A program made the position numbers and the translations under genes. Shown here piece by piece: positions 7,150 to 16,806 of a DNA stretch of 64,000 nt (positions are counted from its first letter, which is position 1; each line of letters starts with the position of its first letter). Under the pieces are notes generated by a model. The model saw only the letters and a list, made by a program, of their open reading frames with translations, did not search any database and had not been told where the DNA came from. The DNA is taken from assembly GCA_040385645.1 (NCBI GenBank), contig JAZKGZ010000001.1, positions 62,001 through 126,000 of the forward strand. Reading direction: 5' to 3'. The stretch is from JANXSS01 sp040385645. Its GTDB lineage: Bacteria > Pseudomonadota > Gammaproteobacteria > Burkholderiales > Burkholderiaceae_D.

Positions 7150-9834
7150 ATGCCATGGCAACCCACATTCACCCCGGCCTTTTACGACCTCAAAACATTT
7201 GACAAGCCCAAGCCGCAGGAGGAGACGCCGTCGCCAATCTCGCCGGAAAATCCCACCGCTAGAGAATCTGGCTTACAACGATTCGATAGCGGCCGACTCG
7301 AGCGATTCGTTGAAAGAGAAAGCAAGCTTCCAAAAGACCACCGGTTCGAATCGATGGTCGATCGGGTCGTCGAGTTTGTGCAAACTAATGCACCGATATT
7401 GCAGCCGCCCATGACGAGCGATCGCCTGGCGGCGATCGAACTAAATTTTGCTCAATTCAAGGAGCACATCACCAAAGAAAATCATTACGATGTGCATAAC
7501 CGGGCTATGTTCGGCGCTGGTAAAGAACTGTTGGGCGAATTTCAGACGCTTTTGCATAACGAGCGGGTTCCTCTGCAGCGAAGGATCGATGCCATATCCA
7601 CCATGGCGCCTGCCATGCCCCTGTGCGCGGGTGGCGTCTTGACAGCAGTACAGGCCGGCGTTGTGGAACTGCGGTATGCCGCCTGTGGCTTGAAGGGTGC
7701 AGCACAACTCAAAAAAGAGGCGATGATGGAAGCTGCCATTGGCAGCTTCGTTAAACAAAAACACAAATTCCTGGAAGGAAACCACGTTCATTTTGTGAAT
7801 GGCTATTTCAATGATGTGGCGGAAAGTTTTGGCCTGCCCAAACGTAACGACCCGTTCGATACCATTCCTCAAAAAGATATGACGCCCGCGCTTCGTACGC
7901 AATGTAAAGAGCTTGTCGAGCAAACGTTAGAGCCGGTTTCGCTTGCTGCCGCTCTGGCAGAAGGGTATCTCGGCGAACTGCAGGCGGCAGTCGCGAGTGC
8001 CAAGCTCGATCCTCAGGGATTCCACGGGGGTGAAGCGCTGACTAAACTGCATAAAGTCACCGATGAACTGAAACACGCGGTGCTGAACGAAAAGTTCGGG
8101 CAAGTGCCGGCAGAGCATTATTTGACCCCCCAACTCGACGGCGAAAATGCGCACATGCATTTTCAGTTGACCAAGCAGCCGGAAATGATCGTAAAACATT
8201 TTCTGGATGCCCTGAAAAGCGAGAAATTGATCGATTTCGACGACACGATCAGTTTGTCGAAAGCAAATGCCGACGCTGGCAGCTTGAAAATGCTGGGTTT
8301 GATGACGTGGGTCGAACGCGATGGCGCGGGTTTCGGTGCCGAGGTGAAGGACCTGCTCGCCGTTTCGCCGCACGACATGGTTGAAAACTTGGCCGAGCAA
8401 GGAATTCCTCCGAACGAGCATGCCGACATACTCAAGACGATCGCGCAACAATTGCTTGAAGCAGCGGGTGCGACGCCGGGAATAATCAACAGTGAATGGG
8501 CCGAGAACTTCGCAACAGCCTGCAAGAGCACGTTGCCGCCATCACTGCAGGATATGCAGCCGATGGTCATGCGCGGCGCGGAAGCGGGTAACCCTGAGTT
8601 GTTGAGTGCACTGTTCAAGCACGGCGCAAATCCGAACGCGGTGGCAACACAGGATGGTTATTCCGCCCTTATGTGCGCTTCACGTGCAGGGCACTTGGCA
8701 GCGATGAAGTGCCTGATCGATGCCGGTGCAAACCTCGATCAAATGGATGAGCGAGACAACACGGCAGTGATTTTCGCCACCGGCAACCGTCAATTACCTG
8801 CCCTGCAGCGCTTGGTGAAAGCTGGCGCGAATCTCGACGTCGTCTCGAGGGAAGGCGATTTCGCATTGATGCTTGCCACAAATAATGGCGATACAGCAGC
8901 CATGCAGTGTCTGTTGGACGGTGGTACAAATAAAAACGTTGCAAACTGGGACACGCTTACCCCACTGATGAGTGCAGTCCTCAACGACTCCCATGCTGCA
9001 GTCGACCTACTACTAGAAAAAGGCGTCAATCTTGACGCGCGCTGTATTAAAGGCCATACAGTGTTGTCGATGGCTGTGACCGCTGGCTCGCTAGTTAGCG
9101 TGAAAAAATTGATTCGAAAAGGCGCAGACTTGAATAACTGTAGCCAGGCTGGTGAAACACCGGCGATATTGGCTGCAGGCTCTGGGCGTGCAGAAATATT
9201 AAAGGAATTGATCGAACATGGTGCAAGCACCGACACGCTCGATGCAAGAGGTATTCATGCGGCGATCAGCGCCGCGGTTTACGGACATCCGGACGTAATC
9301 AAAGTGTTGGTCGACGCCAAAAAGGATATCGACACAGCAGATTCACAAGGTATGACACCCGTCTTGTACGCTGCACGCGTGGGCCATGTCGAAGCGCTTC
9401 AACAACTGAGTGCCGGTGGCGCAAATCTCGATGCAAAGGACAACGAGACCAACACCGCATTGACCCGCGCCGCGTTCGACAAAAAGCTCGACGTTGTCCG
9501 TTGTTTGATCGATAACAAAGCCGATCTTAATGCCCGCTTTCAAGACAGTTTCACGACATTGGCAATTGCCATTGGAATGGACAATCAACCCCTCGTTGAA
9601 ATGATGATCGACGCCAAAGCTTCTTTGGAAGTAAAAGATAGCCAGGGCCGCACGCCTTTGATGTTCGCAGCCACCTGCGGCAATCTGAGTGCCGTCGAAG
9701 CGCTAGTTGCCGCTGGTGCGAAGGTCGATACGCAGGAGCCCGACAACCAGTGGAAAGACATTATGAGCGCTGCAAAGCAAGAGCATCCAGAAATTCTGAA
9801 GTTACTGATCAGAGCAAGTGCACCAGCATTGTAG
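7150..9834 (+). CDS. Large ankyrin-repeat protein, candidate secreted effector
   Basis: Protein of 894 residues. The N-terminal 90 residues are polar and disorder-prone. Residues about 90-470 are a helical domain I cannot name, with a small hydrophobic patch (MPLCAGGVLTAVQAG, near 155-169). From about 478 to the end there are 13 ankyrin repeats of 33 residues (typical: GRTPLMFAATCGNLSAVEAL). No signal peptide or transmembrane segment. The size, disordered N-terminus and domain order resemble type III effectors of plant-associated betaproteobacteria, but no secretion genes are nearby. AGGAG stands 6 nt before the ATG. A decayed copy of its N-terminal region follows directly. Function unknown. 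Confidence 0.85.
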   Translation: MPWQPTFTPAFYDLKTFDKPKPQEETPSPISPENPTARESGLQRFDSGRLERFVERESKLPKDHRFESMVDRVVEFVQTNAPILQPPMTSDRLAAIELNFAQFKEHITKENHYDVHNRAMFGAGKELLGEFQTLLHNERVPLQRRIDAISTMAPAMPLCAGGVLTAVQAGVVELRYAACGLKGAAQLKKEAMMEAAIGSFVKQKHKFLEGNHVHFVNGYFNDVAESFGLPKRNDPFDTIPQKDMTPALRTQCKELVEQTLEPVSLAAALAEGYLGELQAAVASAKLDPQGFHGGEALTKLHKVTDELKHAVLNEKFGQVPAEHYLTPQLDGENAHMHFQLTKQPEMIVKHFLDALKSEKLIDFDDTISLSKANADAGSLKMLGLMTWVERDGAGFGAEVKDLLAVSPHDMVENLAEQGIPPNEHADILKTIAQQLLEAAGATPGIINSEWAENFATACKSTLPPSLQDMQPMVMRGAEAGNPELLSALFKHGANPNAVATQDGYSALMCASRAGHLAAMKCLIDAGANLDQMDERDNTAVIFATGNRQLPALQRLVKAGANLDVVSREGDFALMLATNNGDTAAMQCLLDGGTNKNVANWDTLTPLMSAVLNDSHAAVDLLLEKGVNLDARCIKGHTVLSMAVTAGSLVSVKKLIRKGADLNNCSQAGETPAILAAGSGRAEILKELIEHGASTDTLDARGIHAAISAAVYGHPDVIKVLVDAKKDIDTADSQGMTPVLYAARVGHVEALQQLSAGGANLDAKDNETNTALTRAAFDKKLDVVRCLIDNKADLNARFQDSFTTLAIAIGMDNQPLVEMMIDAKASLEVKDSQGRTPLMFAATCGNLSAVEALVAAGAKVDTQEPDNQWKDIMSAAKQEHPEILKLLIRASAPAL

Positions 9835-9860
9835 ACGCATGCTTCCGCTAACTTTTTCTC

Positions 9861-10293
9861 ATGACACAGCGACCCAAATTCTCTCCGGCGTTCCACGACC
9901 TTAAAACGTTTGGCGATTTCAGGCCGCTCAACACGTCTGCCCGCTCAGTCACAACTGAGAGTTCTGCCAATAGATAACCTGGTGTCAGACAATTCGACAA
10001 CAACCGACTAAAGCGATTCCTGGAGAAAAAAACGCGCTTTGAAAAGAACATCGATTCAAAACTACGGTCAATCGCGTGGCGACTGTCGCCTACACCAATG
10101 CTTCCAAACTGCAGCCGGCCATGTCGGATAACGCCTTGGCGGCGATCGATCAAAACTTCGGGGAGTTTAAAAAGCACATCTCCGACGAAGATCATTGCAG
10201 TGTGCATAACCAAGTAATGTTAGCGCTGGCAAAGAAATGTTTAACGATTTCGAGGGTCTGCTGGCGAATGATCAAATTCCACTGCAGCTATAG
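9861..10293 (+). pseudogene. Decayed partial paralogue of the ankyrin protein (N-terminal part)
   Basis: The translation is clearly homologous to the first roughly 150 residues of the preceding ankyrin protein but broken three times. The frame from ATG 9861 reads MTQRPKFSPAFHDLKTFGD (compare WQPTFTPAFYDLKTFDK) and hits TAA at 9975. It resumes as RQFDNNRLKRFLEK (compare QRFDSGRLERFVER), shifts frame near 10065-10080 into LAAIDQNFGEFKKHI (compare LAAIELNFAQFKEHI), and shifts again near 10221-10230 into GKEMFNDFEGLLANDQIPLQ (compare GKELLGEFQTLLHNERVPLQ) before a stop at 10291. Nothing of the ankyrin repeats remains. It is a truncated tandem duplicate under no selection. Confidence 0.85.
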
Positions 10294-10379
10294 AAACTTT
10301 GCTAGCGGCCCACGCCAATTTCGCGGGATAACTCCGACCTATTTTACTGGCGAGCCGGAGTTTCCGATTTGAAAACGAA

Positions 10380-10934
10380 TCAACCGGCGTGGTGCAGGAT
10401 GACCCAGGCCGTGAAGCGGTCCATCCATCCCTGCATGAATTTTCGGCTACCTTCGCCGATGTTGCCGGCTTCGTCGAACAGGCCGGCTTTCATCTGCACG
10501 TAAGCTTCCGGCTGACCTAGCGTCGGCATGTCGAGATAAGCCAAAATATTGCGCAGGTGCTGCTGCGCAGTTGCCGTGCCGATTGTTCCTACCGATACGC
10601 CCAAGATGCCGGCTGGCTTGCCGGCCCAGGCGCTTTGACCATAAGGGCGGGATGCGTGGTCCAACGCGTTTTTCAGCACGCCTGGAATCGAGCGATTGTA
10701 TTCCGGCGTCAGGAACATTACGCCATCGGCTGCGGCAATTTCGGCTTTCAGTCGCTTCACGGACGGTGCCATGTTGTCGTCGTCGTCTTGGTTATAGAGC
10801 GGCAGGTCGCCGATTTCCAGGTGCTTAAAGCGAAATTCCGATGGTGCCAGTTTGGTTAGCGCTTCAGCCAGCGTTCGGTTGAACGACGCTTTACGCAGAC
10901 TACCCACGATGATTGCAATGTCGTATTGACGCAT
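10380..10934 (-). CDS. NADPH-dependent FMN reductase (ChrR/azoreductase-like)
   Basis: Flavodoxin-fold reductase of 184 residues. The FMN phosphate loop is GSLRKASFNRTLAEAL (about 10-25) and the second flavin contact is LTPEYNRSIPGVLKNALDHA. It belongs to the family of quinone, chromate and azo-dye reductases (E. coli ChrR/YieF) that carry out two-electron reduction with NAD(P)H. The start at 10934 is fixed by AAGGA six nt upstream; an upstream in-frame extension has no such site. It lies downstream of the sensor kinase on the same strand with a 111-nt gap, so it may be read separately. Confidence 0.88.
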   Translation of the reverse strand: MRQYDIAIIVGSLRKASFNRTLAEALTKLAPSEFRFKHLEIGDLPLYNQDDDDNMAPSVKRLKAEIAAADGVMFLTPEYNRSIPGVLKNALDHASRPYGQSAWAGKPAGILGVSVGTIGTATAQQHLRNILAYLDMPTLGQPEAYVQMKAGLFDEAGNIGEGSRKFMQGWMDRFTAWVILHHAG

Positions 10935-11045
10935 AAAAATTCCTTCGTAATGTTTTTTGCCGATGGGGTAATGAGAATGTTTGACAATTTTGGGCATGTT
11001 ACACGCTGCCGCGAGGCTCCGTGCACTACAAGGCTTAGTGCTAGA

Positions 11046-13430
11046 TCAATGCATCGTGACCGTAGCCAGCAACGAAGTGATCGCCTCTAGGCTGACCGGT
11101 TTGACCAAATGATGATCGAAGCCTGCCAGACGCGCTTTTTCCTTGTCCTCAGGCTGGCCATATCCGGTCAAAGCTACCAATATGGCATCTGCAGTTTCGT
11201 GCATGCGTGCCAGCCGTTCGGCCAATTCGTAGCCATCCATATCCGGCAGGCCGATGTCGAGAAACATCAGTGTCGGCGCAACCTCGCGCGCCTTATCCAA
11301 AGCCGTGGTCGCATTGTGTGCAACCGACACCCGATGGCCGATGGCTTCCAGCAGAAGCGAAAGGGTGGTGGCTGCATCTTCGTTGTCGTCTACTACCATC
11401 AAGACCAAACCATCGTCGTCGCCGGAAAGTGTCGGCGACGGCGATGTTTCGATAATGTCGTTGGCTCCCGTAAGCGATATCGCCAGCGGTAGTCGTACCG
11501 CGAATTCACTACCTTTACCGATTCCCGGGCTAAAAGCCGAGACGCTGCCTTTGTGTAATTCCACCAGACTTTTTACCAGCGCCAGGCCCAGCCCCAGACC
11601 GCCTTGCGAGCGGTCGGCCGAGCGCTCGCCTTGGGTAAATAATTCGAAAATATGCGGCGATAGATTGGGTGCCATGCCGATACCATTGTCTGTGACCCGG
11701 ATGCAGATGTTCTGGTTTTCCAGCGCCACTTGCAGATGGATAAATCCACCCGCCTGGGTATAACGTACTGCATTGTTAAGCAGGTTAGATACGACTTGAA
11801 TCAATCGGGTACGGTCCCCAACCAAGCGTGCCGGTTCCTCCGGTAGCAGGACGCTGAGCTCTTGCTGCTTGGCGACAACCAGCGAATGCACCTGCTCGAC
11901 GGCTTCGCTCACGATGTCGCCGATATCGAGCGAGTCGGCGCGCAGGGTCGCCAGACCACGGGTTACACGGGATACGTCGAGCAGATCGTCCACCAGTTTG
12001 GTCATGTGCTTGACCTGCCGGGAAATGATCTTCGCGGTTTTCTTGACACGCACTTCGTCGGCTGGCGCAATATTGAGCAACTCTGCGGCCGTGCTGATGG
12101 GTGCCAGCGGGTTGCGGAGTTCATGAGCGAGCATGGCCAGGAATTCGTCTTTGCGGTCGCTCGCTGCTTTCAGCTCTGCACGTGCAGTTTCGATATCTGT
12201 AACGTCAGTGTTGGTGCCGAACCACTGAATGATCTTGCCGCCTGCATCTTTCAGCGGCGCGGCTCGCGTGAAAAACAAGCGAAATTCGCCGTTGGCTGCA
12301 CGCAATGGAAAAGTGTTCTCGAACGGCGTACCAGTAGCGAGCGAATAAACCCAGTCTTTCATTACCGTCGGCAGCGTTTCGGGGTCGTGCACGCTTTTCC
12401 AGCCCCAGCCACGCATCTCTTCCAGCGTGCGGCCGGTATAAGCATGCCATCGGTCGTTGTACCAATGAATTTCACCATCGGGATTCGCCATCCAGGCCAA
12501 GTGCGGAATCGTATTGGCGAGCTGCCAGAGGCGCTCTTCGCTGGCCTGCAGAGCCTGACTCGCCAAGACCGATTCGGTCACGTCATTGCCTTGCATGAAG
12601 ATACCCGATACCGATCCGCGCGCATCGCGGATCGGCTGATAGACGAAATCGATGAATCGCTGTTCGAGTGGCATATCTGGTTGTCGTTGCAGCATGATCG
12701 GATATGCCTGTCCTACGGACGACTCGCCGGTAGAGAAAGCCTTGTCGAGCAACTTCATAAAGGCTTGCCCTTCGAGTTCGGGCAATATTTCGCGCAGGGT
12801 TTTTCCAATAATGTGCTGGCGCCCGATCAAGCGCAGATACGCTTCGTTGGCCATCTCGAAAATCAAAGCCGCGCTCGTCAGCACGACAATGTACCCCGGT
12901 GCTTGATTGAACAGGTTTTGCAGGCGCTCGTTTTGTTCGGCCAGGTGAGTCTCGGCAGTGACTTGGCGAGTAGTTTCGGTAGCAGTACAAAAGACTCCGG
13001 CAACCTTGCCGTCGTCGTCGCGTATCGGTGAATAGGAAAATGTAAACCAGGCCCGCTCGTCATAGCCATTACGCCGCATGAGCAATGGAAAATCTTGGAA
13101 ATAACTGGCCTTGCCATCCAATGCATCGATGACTACCGGCAAGATATCTACCCAAATGTCCGACCAGATCTCATTAAATCGCTGTCCGAGTGCGGCCGGG
13201 TGTTTGCCACCGAGCATCTCGCTGTAGGCATCGTTGTAGAGTAGTCCGAGTTCCGGGCCCCATGCCACGAACATGCCGAACTTCGAATCGAGCATCAGGT
13301 CGACGGTGATACGCAACGAAAGAGGCCATGTATCTGGATGCCCGAGTGGCGATCTCGACCAATCGTAGTCGCGCATCATGTCACCCATCAGGCTAGTGTT
13401 AAAAGCCAAAAATTTTTTCGTTTCGCTCAT
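11046..13430 (-). CDS. Hybrid sensor histidine kinase (three PAS, HisKA, HATPase, receiver)
   Basis: Soluble hybrid kinase of 794 residues with no transmembrane segment. Order: PAS-like domain (about 15-155), PAS (170-290), PAS with PAC (300-415, HWYNDRWHAYTGRTLEEM), HisKA with His436 (AMLAHELRNPLAP), HATPase_c with N-box NLLNNAVRYT and G-boxes TDNGIGM and GGLGLGLALV, then a C-terminal receiver with DD near its start and phosphoacceptor Asp725 (FLDIGLPDMDG). The signal is unknown; PAS domains could bind flavin, heme or small ligands. The start MSETKKF at 13430 is tentative because no clear Shine-Dalgarno is visible. It lies 132 nt downstream of the GGDEF-EAL gene on the same strand and may share its transcript. 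The output regulator is not encoded here. Confidence 0.9.
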   Translation of the reverse strand: MSETKKFLAFNTSLMGDMMRDYDWSRSPLGHPDTWPLSLRITVDLMLDSKFGMFVAWGPELGLLYNDAYSEMLGGKHPAALGQRFNEIWSDIWVDILPVVIDALDGKASYFQDFPLLMRRNGYDERAWFTFSYSPIRDDDGKVAGVFCTATETTRQVTAETHLAEQNERLQNLFNQAPGYIVVLTSAALIFEMANEAYLRLIGRQHIIGKTLREILPELEGQAFMKLLDKAFSTGESSVGQAYPIMLQRQPDMPLEQRFIDFVYQPIRDARGSVSGIFMQGNDVTESVLASQALQASEERLWQLANTIPHLAWMANPDGEIHWYNDRWHAYTGRTLEEMRGWGWKSVHDPETLPTVMKDWVYSLATGTPFENTFPLRAANGEFRLFFTRAAPLKDAGGKIIQWFGTNTDVTDIETARAELKAASDRKDEFLAMLAHELRNPLAPISTAAELLNIAPADEVRVKKTAKIISRQVKHMTKLVDDLLDVSRVTRGLATLRADSLDIGDIVSEAVEQVHSLVVAKQQELSVLLPEEPARLVGDRTRLIQVVSNLLNNAVRYTQAGGFIHLQVALENQNICIRVTDNGIGMAPNLSPHIFELFTQGERSADRSQGGLGLGLALVKSLVELHKGSVSAFSPGIGKGSEFAVRLPLAISLTGANDIIETSPSPTLSGDDDGLVLMVVDDNEDAATTLSLLLEAIGHRVSVAHNATTALDKAREVAPTLMFLDIGLPDMDGYELAERLARMHETADAILVALTGYGQPEDKEKARLAGFDHHLVKPVSLEAITSLLATVTMH

Positions 13431-13562
13431 GCGACATCTGTGCCGGTCACTACTGGCTTGTCTAAAAGAATTACATAGTACAAGGAATGATTCTGCAATT
13501 GTGCGTAGCAAGGCACACTCGCCCGACGACGGCAGCTTTGCCAGATCGGTGCAGCCTGCATC

Positions 13563-16139
13563 TCAAGAGCTTAGATAAGCGTGCAGATCATTTGCCGAAA
13601 GCGGCAGACTGAAAAGGTAGCCCTGTGCAACCGTACAATGGTTGCTGGTTAAAAAAGATACTTGCTCGGGCTTGGTCACGCCTTCGGCAACGACGTTCAA
13701 GCCGAGGTTGTGTGCAAGCGTAATCGTTGCAGCGACGATCATGGCGTTGTCCGTATCCTCGGTGACATCGTCGATGAACGAGCGATCGATTTTTAAAGTA
13801 TCGATCGGTAGTTTTTGAAGGTAGCTCAGTGACGAATAGCCAGTGCCAAAATCGTCGATCGATACTGATACACCCAACGCACGAATCGCATCCAGCATCG
13901 CCGAAGACGCCTGAAAATTCTGCATCAGGACCGACTCCGTAATCTCCAACTCCAGCCACTGCGGTTCCAAACCGGTCTGTGTCAGGGTGCGCTCAAGGGT
14001 TTGCGCAAAACCAGGGGATTTCAATTGGTTCACCGACAGATTCACTGCGATTTTTACCGGCTTTAGACCTTCCGACTGCCAACATCGATTTTGCCTGCAG
14101 GCTTGCAACAGTGTCCAGTTGCCGATCTCGTCAATCATGCCGATTTCTTCGGCAAGCCCGATGAAGTCGGTAGGCGCGAGGATGCCACGTTCCGGGTGTT
14201 GCCAGCGAATCAGCGCTTCGACCCCGATAATATTGCGTGATGGAATTGCGACGATCGGTTGATACAGTAATATCAGCTGTTGTTTGGTCAGCGCCTGCCG
14301 TAGATCCGATTCCGCCTGCATCCTCTGCATCGCCTTACGATTGAGTTCGGCGTTGAAGAAACGAAAATGGGGTGCTCCCTGACTTTTCGCCTCGTACATG
14401 GCTAAATCCGCGTGGCGCATCAACGTGCCAACGTCCTGGCCATCCCTGGGAAACACTGCCGCGCCGATACTGGTCGATACGTGAGCCTGATGCCCGTCCA
14501 GATCGAAGCTTTCATTCACCGCCGCCTGGATTTTCTCGACCACATCCACGATATTTTGCAACGATTGGCATTCTTCTACCAGTACCACGAATTCATCACC
14601 GCCGAGACGGGCAATCGTATCGCCCTCGCGCATGACCGCACGAAAGCGACGGGCCAGAATCTGTAAGAGCAGGTCGCCTTTGTCATGGCCCAAACTGTCG
14701 TTGATGACTTTGAACCGATTCAAGTCCAGGAACAGCAAGCCGATCAGCGACTGACGCCGATAATCGATCGCATGACCGAGACGCTCGTAGAGCAGCGCTC
14801 GGTTCGCCAGCCCGGTCAACGTATCGTGCGTAGCCAGATGTTTGATGCTACGAGCATGCTGCAAGCTTTCGGTGACGTCGCGCATGATCAAATACACGCC
14901 GACGCATTGCGTACCCACCAAGATCGGCACGTTCGTGACCTCGACTTCGATCTGCTTCCCGTCTTTGGATAACAAGGCAGCCTGCAAGCTATGTAAGGTT
15001 TTGTCGTCCAAGATGTGATTGAACGCAACCGCGAACAGGTTGCGTATGCGCTGATCGTCGTTTTGGCTGAAATAGCGTGCCGCAGGGCATTGGTGCAGCT
15101 CGCTTTCGCTGTAGCCGGTAAGCTTCTGGGCACTCGGATTGGCAGACAAAATGCGGCCTTGGGTATCGACCGAAAAGATGGCATCGCTATGCTGTTCAAA
15201 TAGTGATTTGGAACGCTGAGCGCTTTCCAACAGCGCCGCTTCGTCGCGTTTGCGCTGGGTGATATCGCGAAAAATACAGAGCGCGCCTTGCAGTTCCTTA
15301 CCGTCCCAGATCGGATAGACATGATATTGCACCGCCAAACTGCTACCGTCGCGCCGAAAAAACAGTTCGTCGGGCACGTAGGCCGCCTTGCCGCTTCGCG
15401 CCGTCTGATAGATCGGGCATTCGCTACGCGGATAAGGGCTGCCGTCTGCGTGCGTATGATGAATCACTTCGTGCAGATGTCGGTTCATGATTTCATCATG
15501 CCGGTCAAAGCCCAGCATTTTTAAGAACTGGTTGTTGCAAGTCGTGACCACGCCCTCGCAATCGACAACGTAATATCCTTCATCCGTCGCATTCAGGAAC
15601 ATCAACAACTGATCCATCGTACGTTGACTTCGATGCTGCGCATCTCGCAACGATTGCTCGGTTAGTGTCTGATCGGTGACATCGCGCCCGTAGACCATGA
15701 CACCACCGACGCTGCCGTCTTCCTCAAAGTAGGGAATCCGGTTGGTCTCGATATAAAGTTGCTGTGGCGGTTGTTCGCCAGTCAAACGTAGCGACGTCGC
15801 TACCGTCCGACGCATTTTGCCGACACCCGTGCGAAATACTTCGTCGAGTTCCTCGAAAATACCGTATGCCTCGAGTTCAGGTAGAACCTCTCGAAAAGGT
15901 TTACCAATCAACGCCCGGTTTCCCACCAACTCGAAGTAAGCGCGGTTTGCCAATTCAAAAACATGATCCGGGCCGCGCAACACAGCCATAAATTCCGGTG
16001 AATTATTAACTAAGTGCCGAGTGAGGTCGCCCTGATCCGAAGTCACAGAACTAGAGAAGAGGAGGGAGGTGCGACGCAACCGAAGAAGTCGTTCCAGCGG
16101 GTTGCCCGAATTGAGATCACGGAGGGTTTTCGTAGCCAT
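13563..16139 (-). CDS. PAS-PAS-PAS-GGDEF-EAL c-di-GMP signalling protein
   Basis: Soluble protein of about 858 residues. Three PAS domains (about 45-160, 165-300, 305-425) precede GGDEF (430-595) and EAL (610-855). The GGDEF motif ARLGGDEF is intact, with an upstream I-site REGD at the right 5-residue distance, so product-inhibited diguanylate cyclase activity is possible. The EAL domain keeps EALIRW, the DDFGTGYSSLSYL loop and other catalytic acids, so phosphodiesterase activity is also possible. Which dominates cannot be told. It lies upstream of the hybrid kinase on the same strand; the two may respond to a common signal through their PAS domains. Confidence 0.9.
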   Translation of the reverse strand: MATKTLRDLNSGNPLERLLRLRRTSLLFSSSVTSDQGDLTRHLVNNSPEFMAVLRGPDHVFELANRAYFELVGNRALIGKPFREVLPELEAYGIFEELDEVFRTGVGKMRRTVATSLRLTGEQPPQQLYIETNRIPYFEEDGSVGGVMVYGRDVTDQTLTEQSLRDAQHRSQRTMDQLLMFLNATDEGYYVVDCEGVVTTCNNQFLKMLGFDRHDEIMNRHLHEVIHHTHADGSPYPRSECPIYQTARSGKAAYVPDELFFRRDGSSLAVQYHVYPIWDGKELQGALCIFRDITQRKRDEAALLESAQRSKSLFEQHSDAIFSVDTQGRILSANPSAQKLTGYSESELHQCPAARYFSQNDDQRIRNLFAVAFNHILDDKTLHSLQAALLSKDGKQIEVEVTNVPILVGTQCVGVYLIMRDVTESLQHARSIKHLATHDTLTGLANRALLYERLGHAIDYRRQSLIGLLFLDLNRFKVINDSLGHDKGDLLLQILARRFRAVMREGDTIARLGGDEFVVLVEECQSLQNIVDVVEKIQAAVNESFDLDGHQAHVSTSIGAAVFPRDGQDVGTLMRHADLAMYEAKSQGAPHFRFFNAELNRKAMQRMQAESDLRQALTKQQLILLYQPIVAIPSRNIIGVEALIRWQHPERGILAPTDFIGLAEEIGMIDEIGNWTLLQACRQNRCWQSEGLKPVKIAVNLSVNQLKSPGFAQTLERTLTQTGLEPQWLELEITESVLMQNFQASSAMLDAIRALGVSVSIDDFGTGYSSLSYLQKLPIDTLKIDRSFIDDVTEDTDNAMIVAATITLAHNLGLNVVAEGVTKPEQVSFLTSNHCTVAQGYLFSLPLSANDLHAYLSS

Positions 16140-16360
16140 AAGCAATCTTTTTGCTTGAGACGGCTAGAATATTTCAAATTGCAAAAAGTTTGTGAGAAGA
16201 ATTAACAATTACGCGCATACCTTTGTGCAAAAGCAATATGAACGCGATAATTCGAAGAAAACTGAGATGCCTGTTTTTTAATCAACCCGCGCAACAGCCT
16301 GTGCTTGTTACCTTCGACGCATAGAAAATGCACTTATCCACAACTTTGTCCACGCTTAGG

Positions 16361-16391
16361 AGGCATAACTTATGCAGCAAAAGTTATGCCT
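16361..16391. repeat. Perfect 11-bp inverted repeat
   Basis: AGGCATAACTT (16361-16371) and AAGTTATGCCT (16381-16391) flank a 9-nt loop. It lies in the 292-nt gap between the small 82-residue gene and the GGDEF-EAL gene. There is no T-tract, so it could be an operator, a structured 3' end of the minus-strand operon, or a REP-like element. A single perfect DnaA box (TTATCCACA) sits 18 nt upstream at 16334-16342. Confidence 0.5.
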
Positions 16392-16431
16392 AGGTAATAT
16401 GACGACGTCGCAGGCATCGCGTGCCAAAATT

Positions 16432-16680
16432 TCACCGTGCCAGCAATGCTAATGCAGCTGGGTTAACGCTGTCCGAATCTCTGGTTAAACGGTATAGCTT
16501 CCAAACGTTTGGCGTGTGTGCAATGGTGCTAACCTTTTGTATTGCCGCAGGATTTGGTTGAATGATTGCTTTGAGATCAGATTTTTCGCGCCGTGCCGGT
16601 GCGAAGGATGCAAGCAAGTTGGATAGCAAGCCTGCATGGCCAGAAAAGGCGGAAGATAGGGTAAGTATGCTTTGCGACAT
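16432..16680 (-). CDS. Small conserved hypothetical protein (82 aa)
   Basis: Not assigned to a named family. The 82-residue product has a short hydrophobic N-terminal helix (about 4-27, AFSGHAGLLSNLLASFAP), a charged middle, and an end reading NVWKLYRLTRDSDSVNPAAL. Similar WxLYRL...DSV endings occur, from memory, in small Burkholderiales proteins of unknown role. The strong GGAG six nt before the ATG supports it being real. It lies 126 nt after the ketosynthase gene on the same strand and could be the last gene of that operon or independent. Confidence 0.6.
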   Translation of the reverse strand: MSQSILTLSSAFSGHAGLLSNLLASFAPARREKSDLKAIIQPNPAAIQKVSTIAHTPNVWKLYRLTRDSDSVNPAALALLAR

Positions 16681-16806
16681 GTTCTGCTCCTCATTACGTT
16701 AGTGTTTCGACGTGATGAAGTATGAATTCGGTGTCGAAATAACGCCAATTTCAATCTCTGATGCAAGTAATTCACCGGACAGATAACTGTGCGCTGGCGC
16801 AACATT

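Noticed and set aside
11862..13031. 389-codon antisense ORF opposite the hybrid kinase
   Set aside because: Shadow ORF over a gene with complete domain structure.
16334..16342. Perfect DnaA box as part of a replication origin
   Set aside because: Single copy; no AT-rich unwinding region, dnaA or dnaN nearby.
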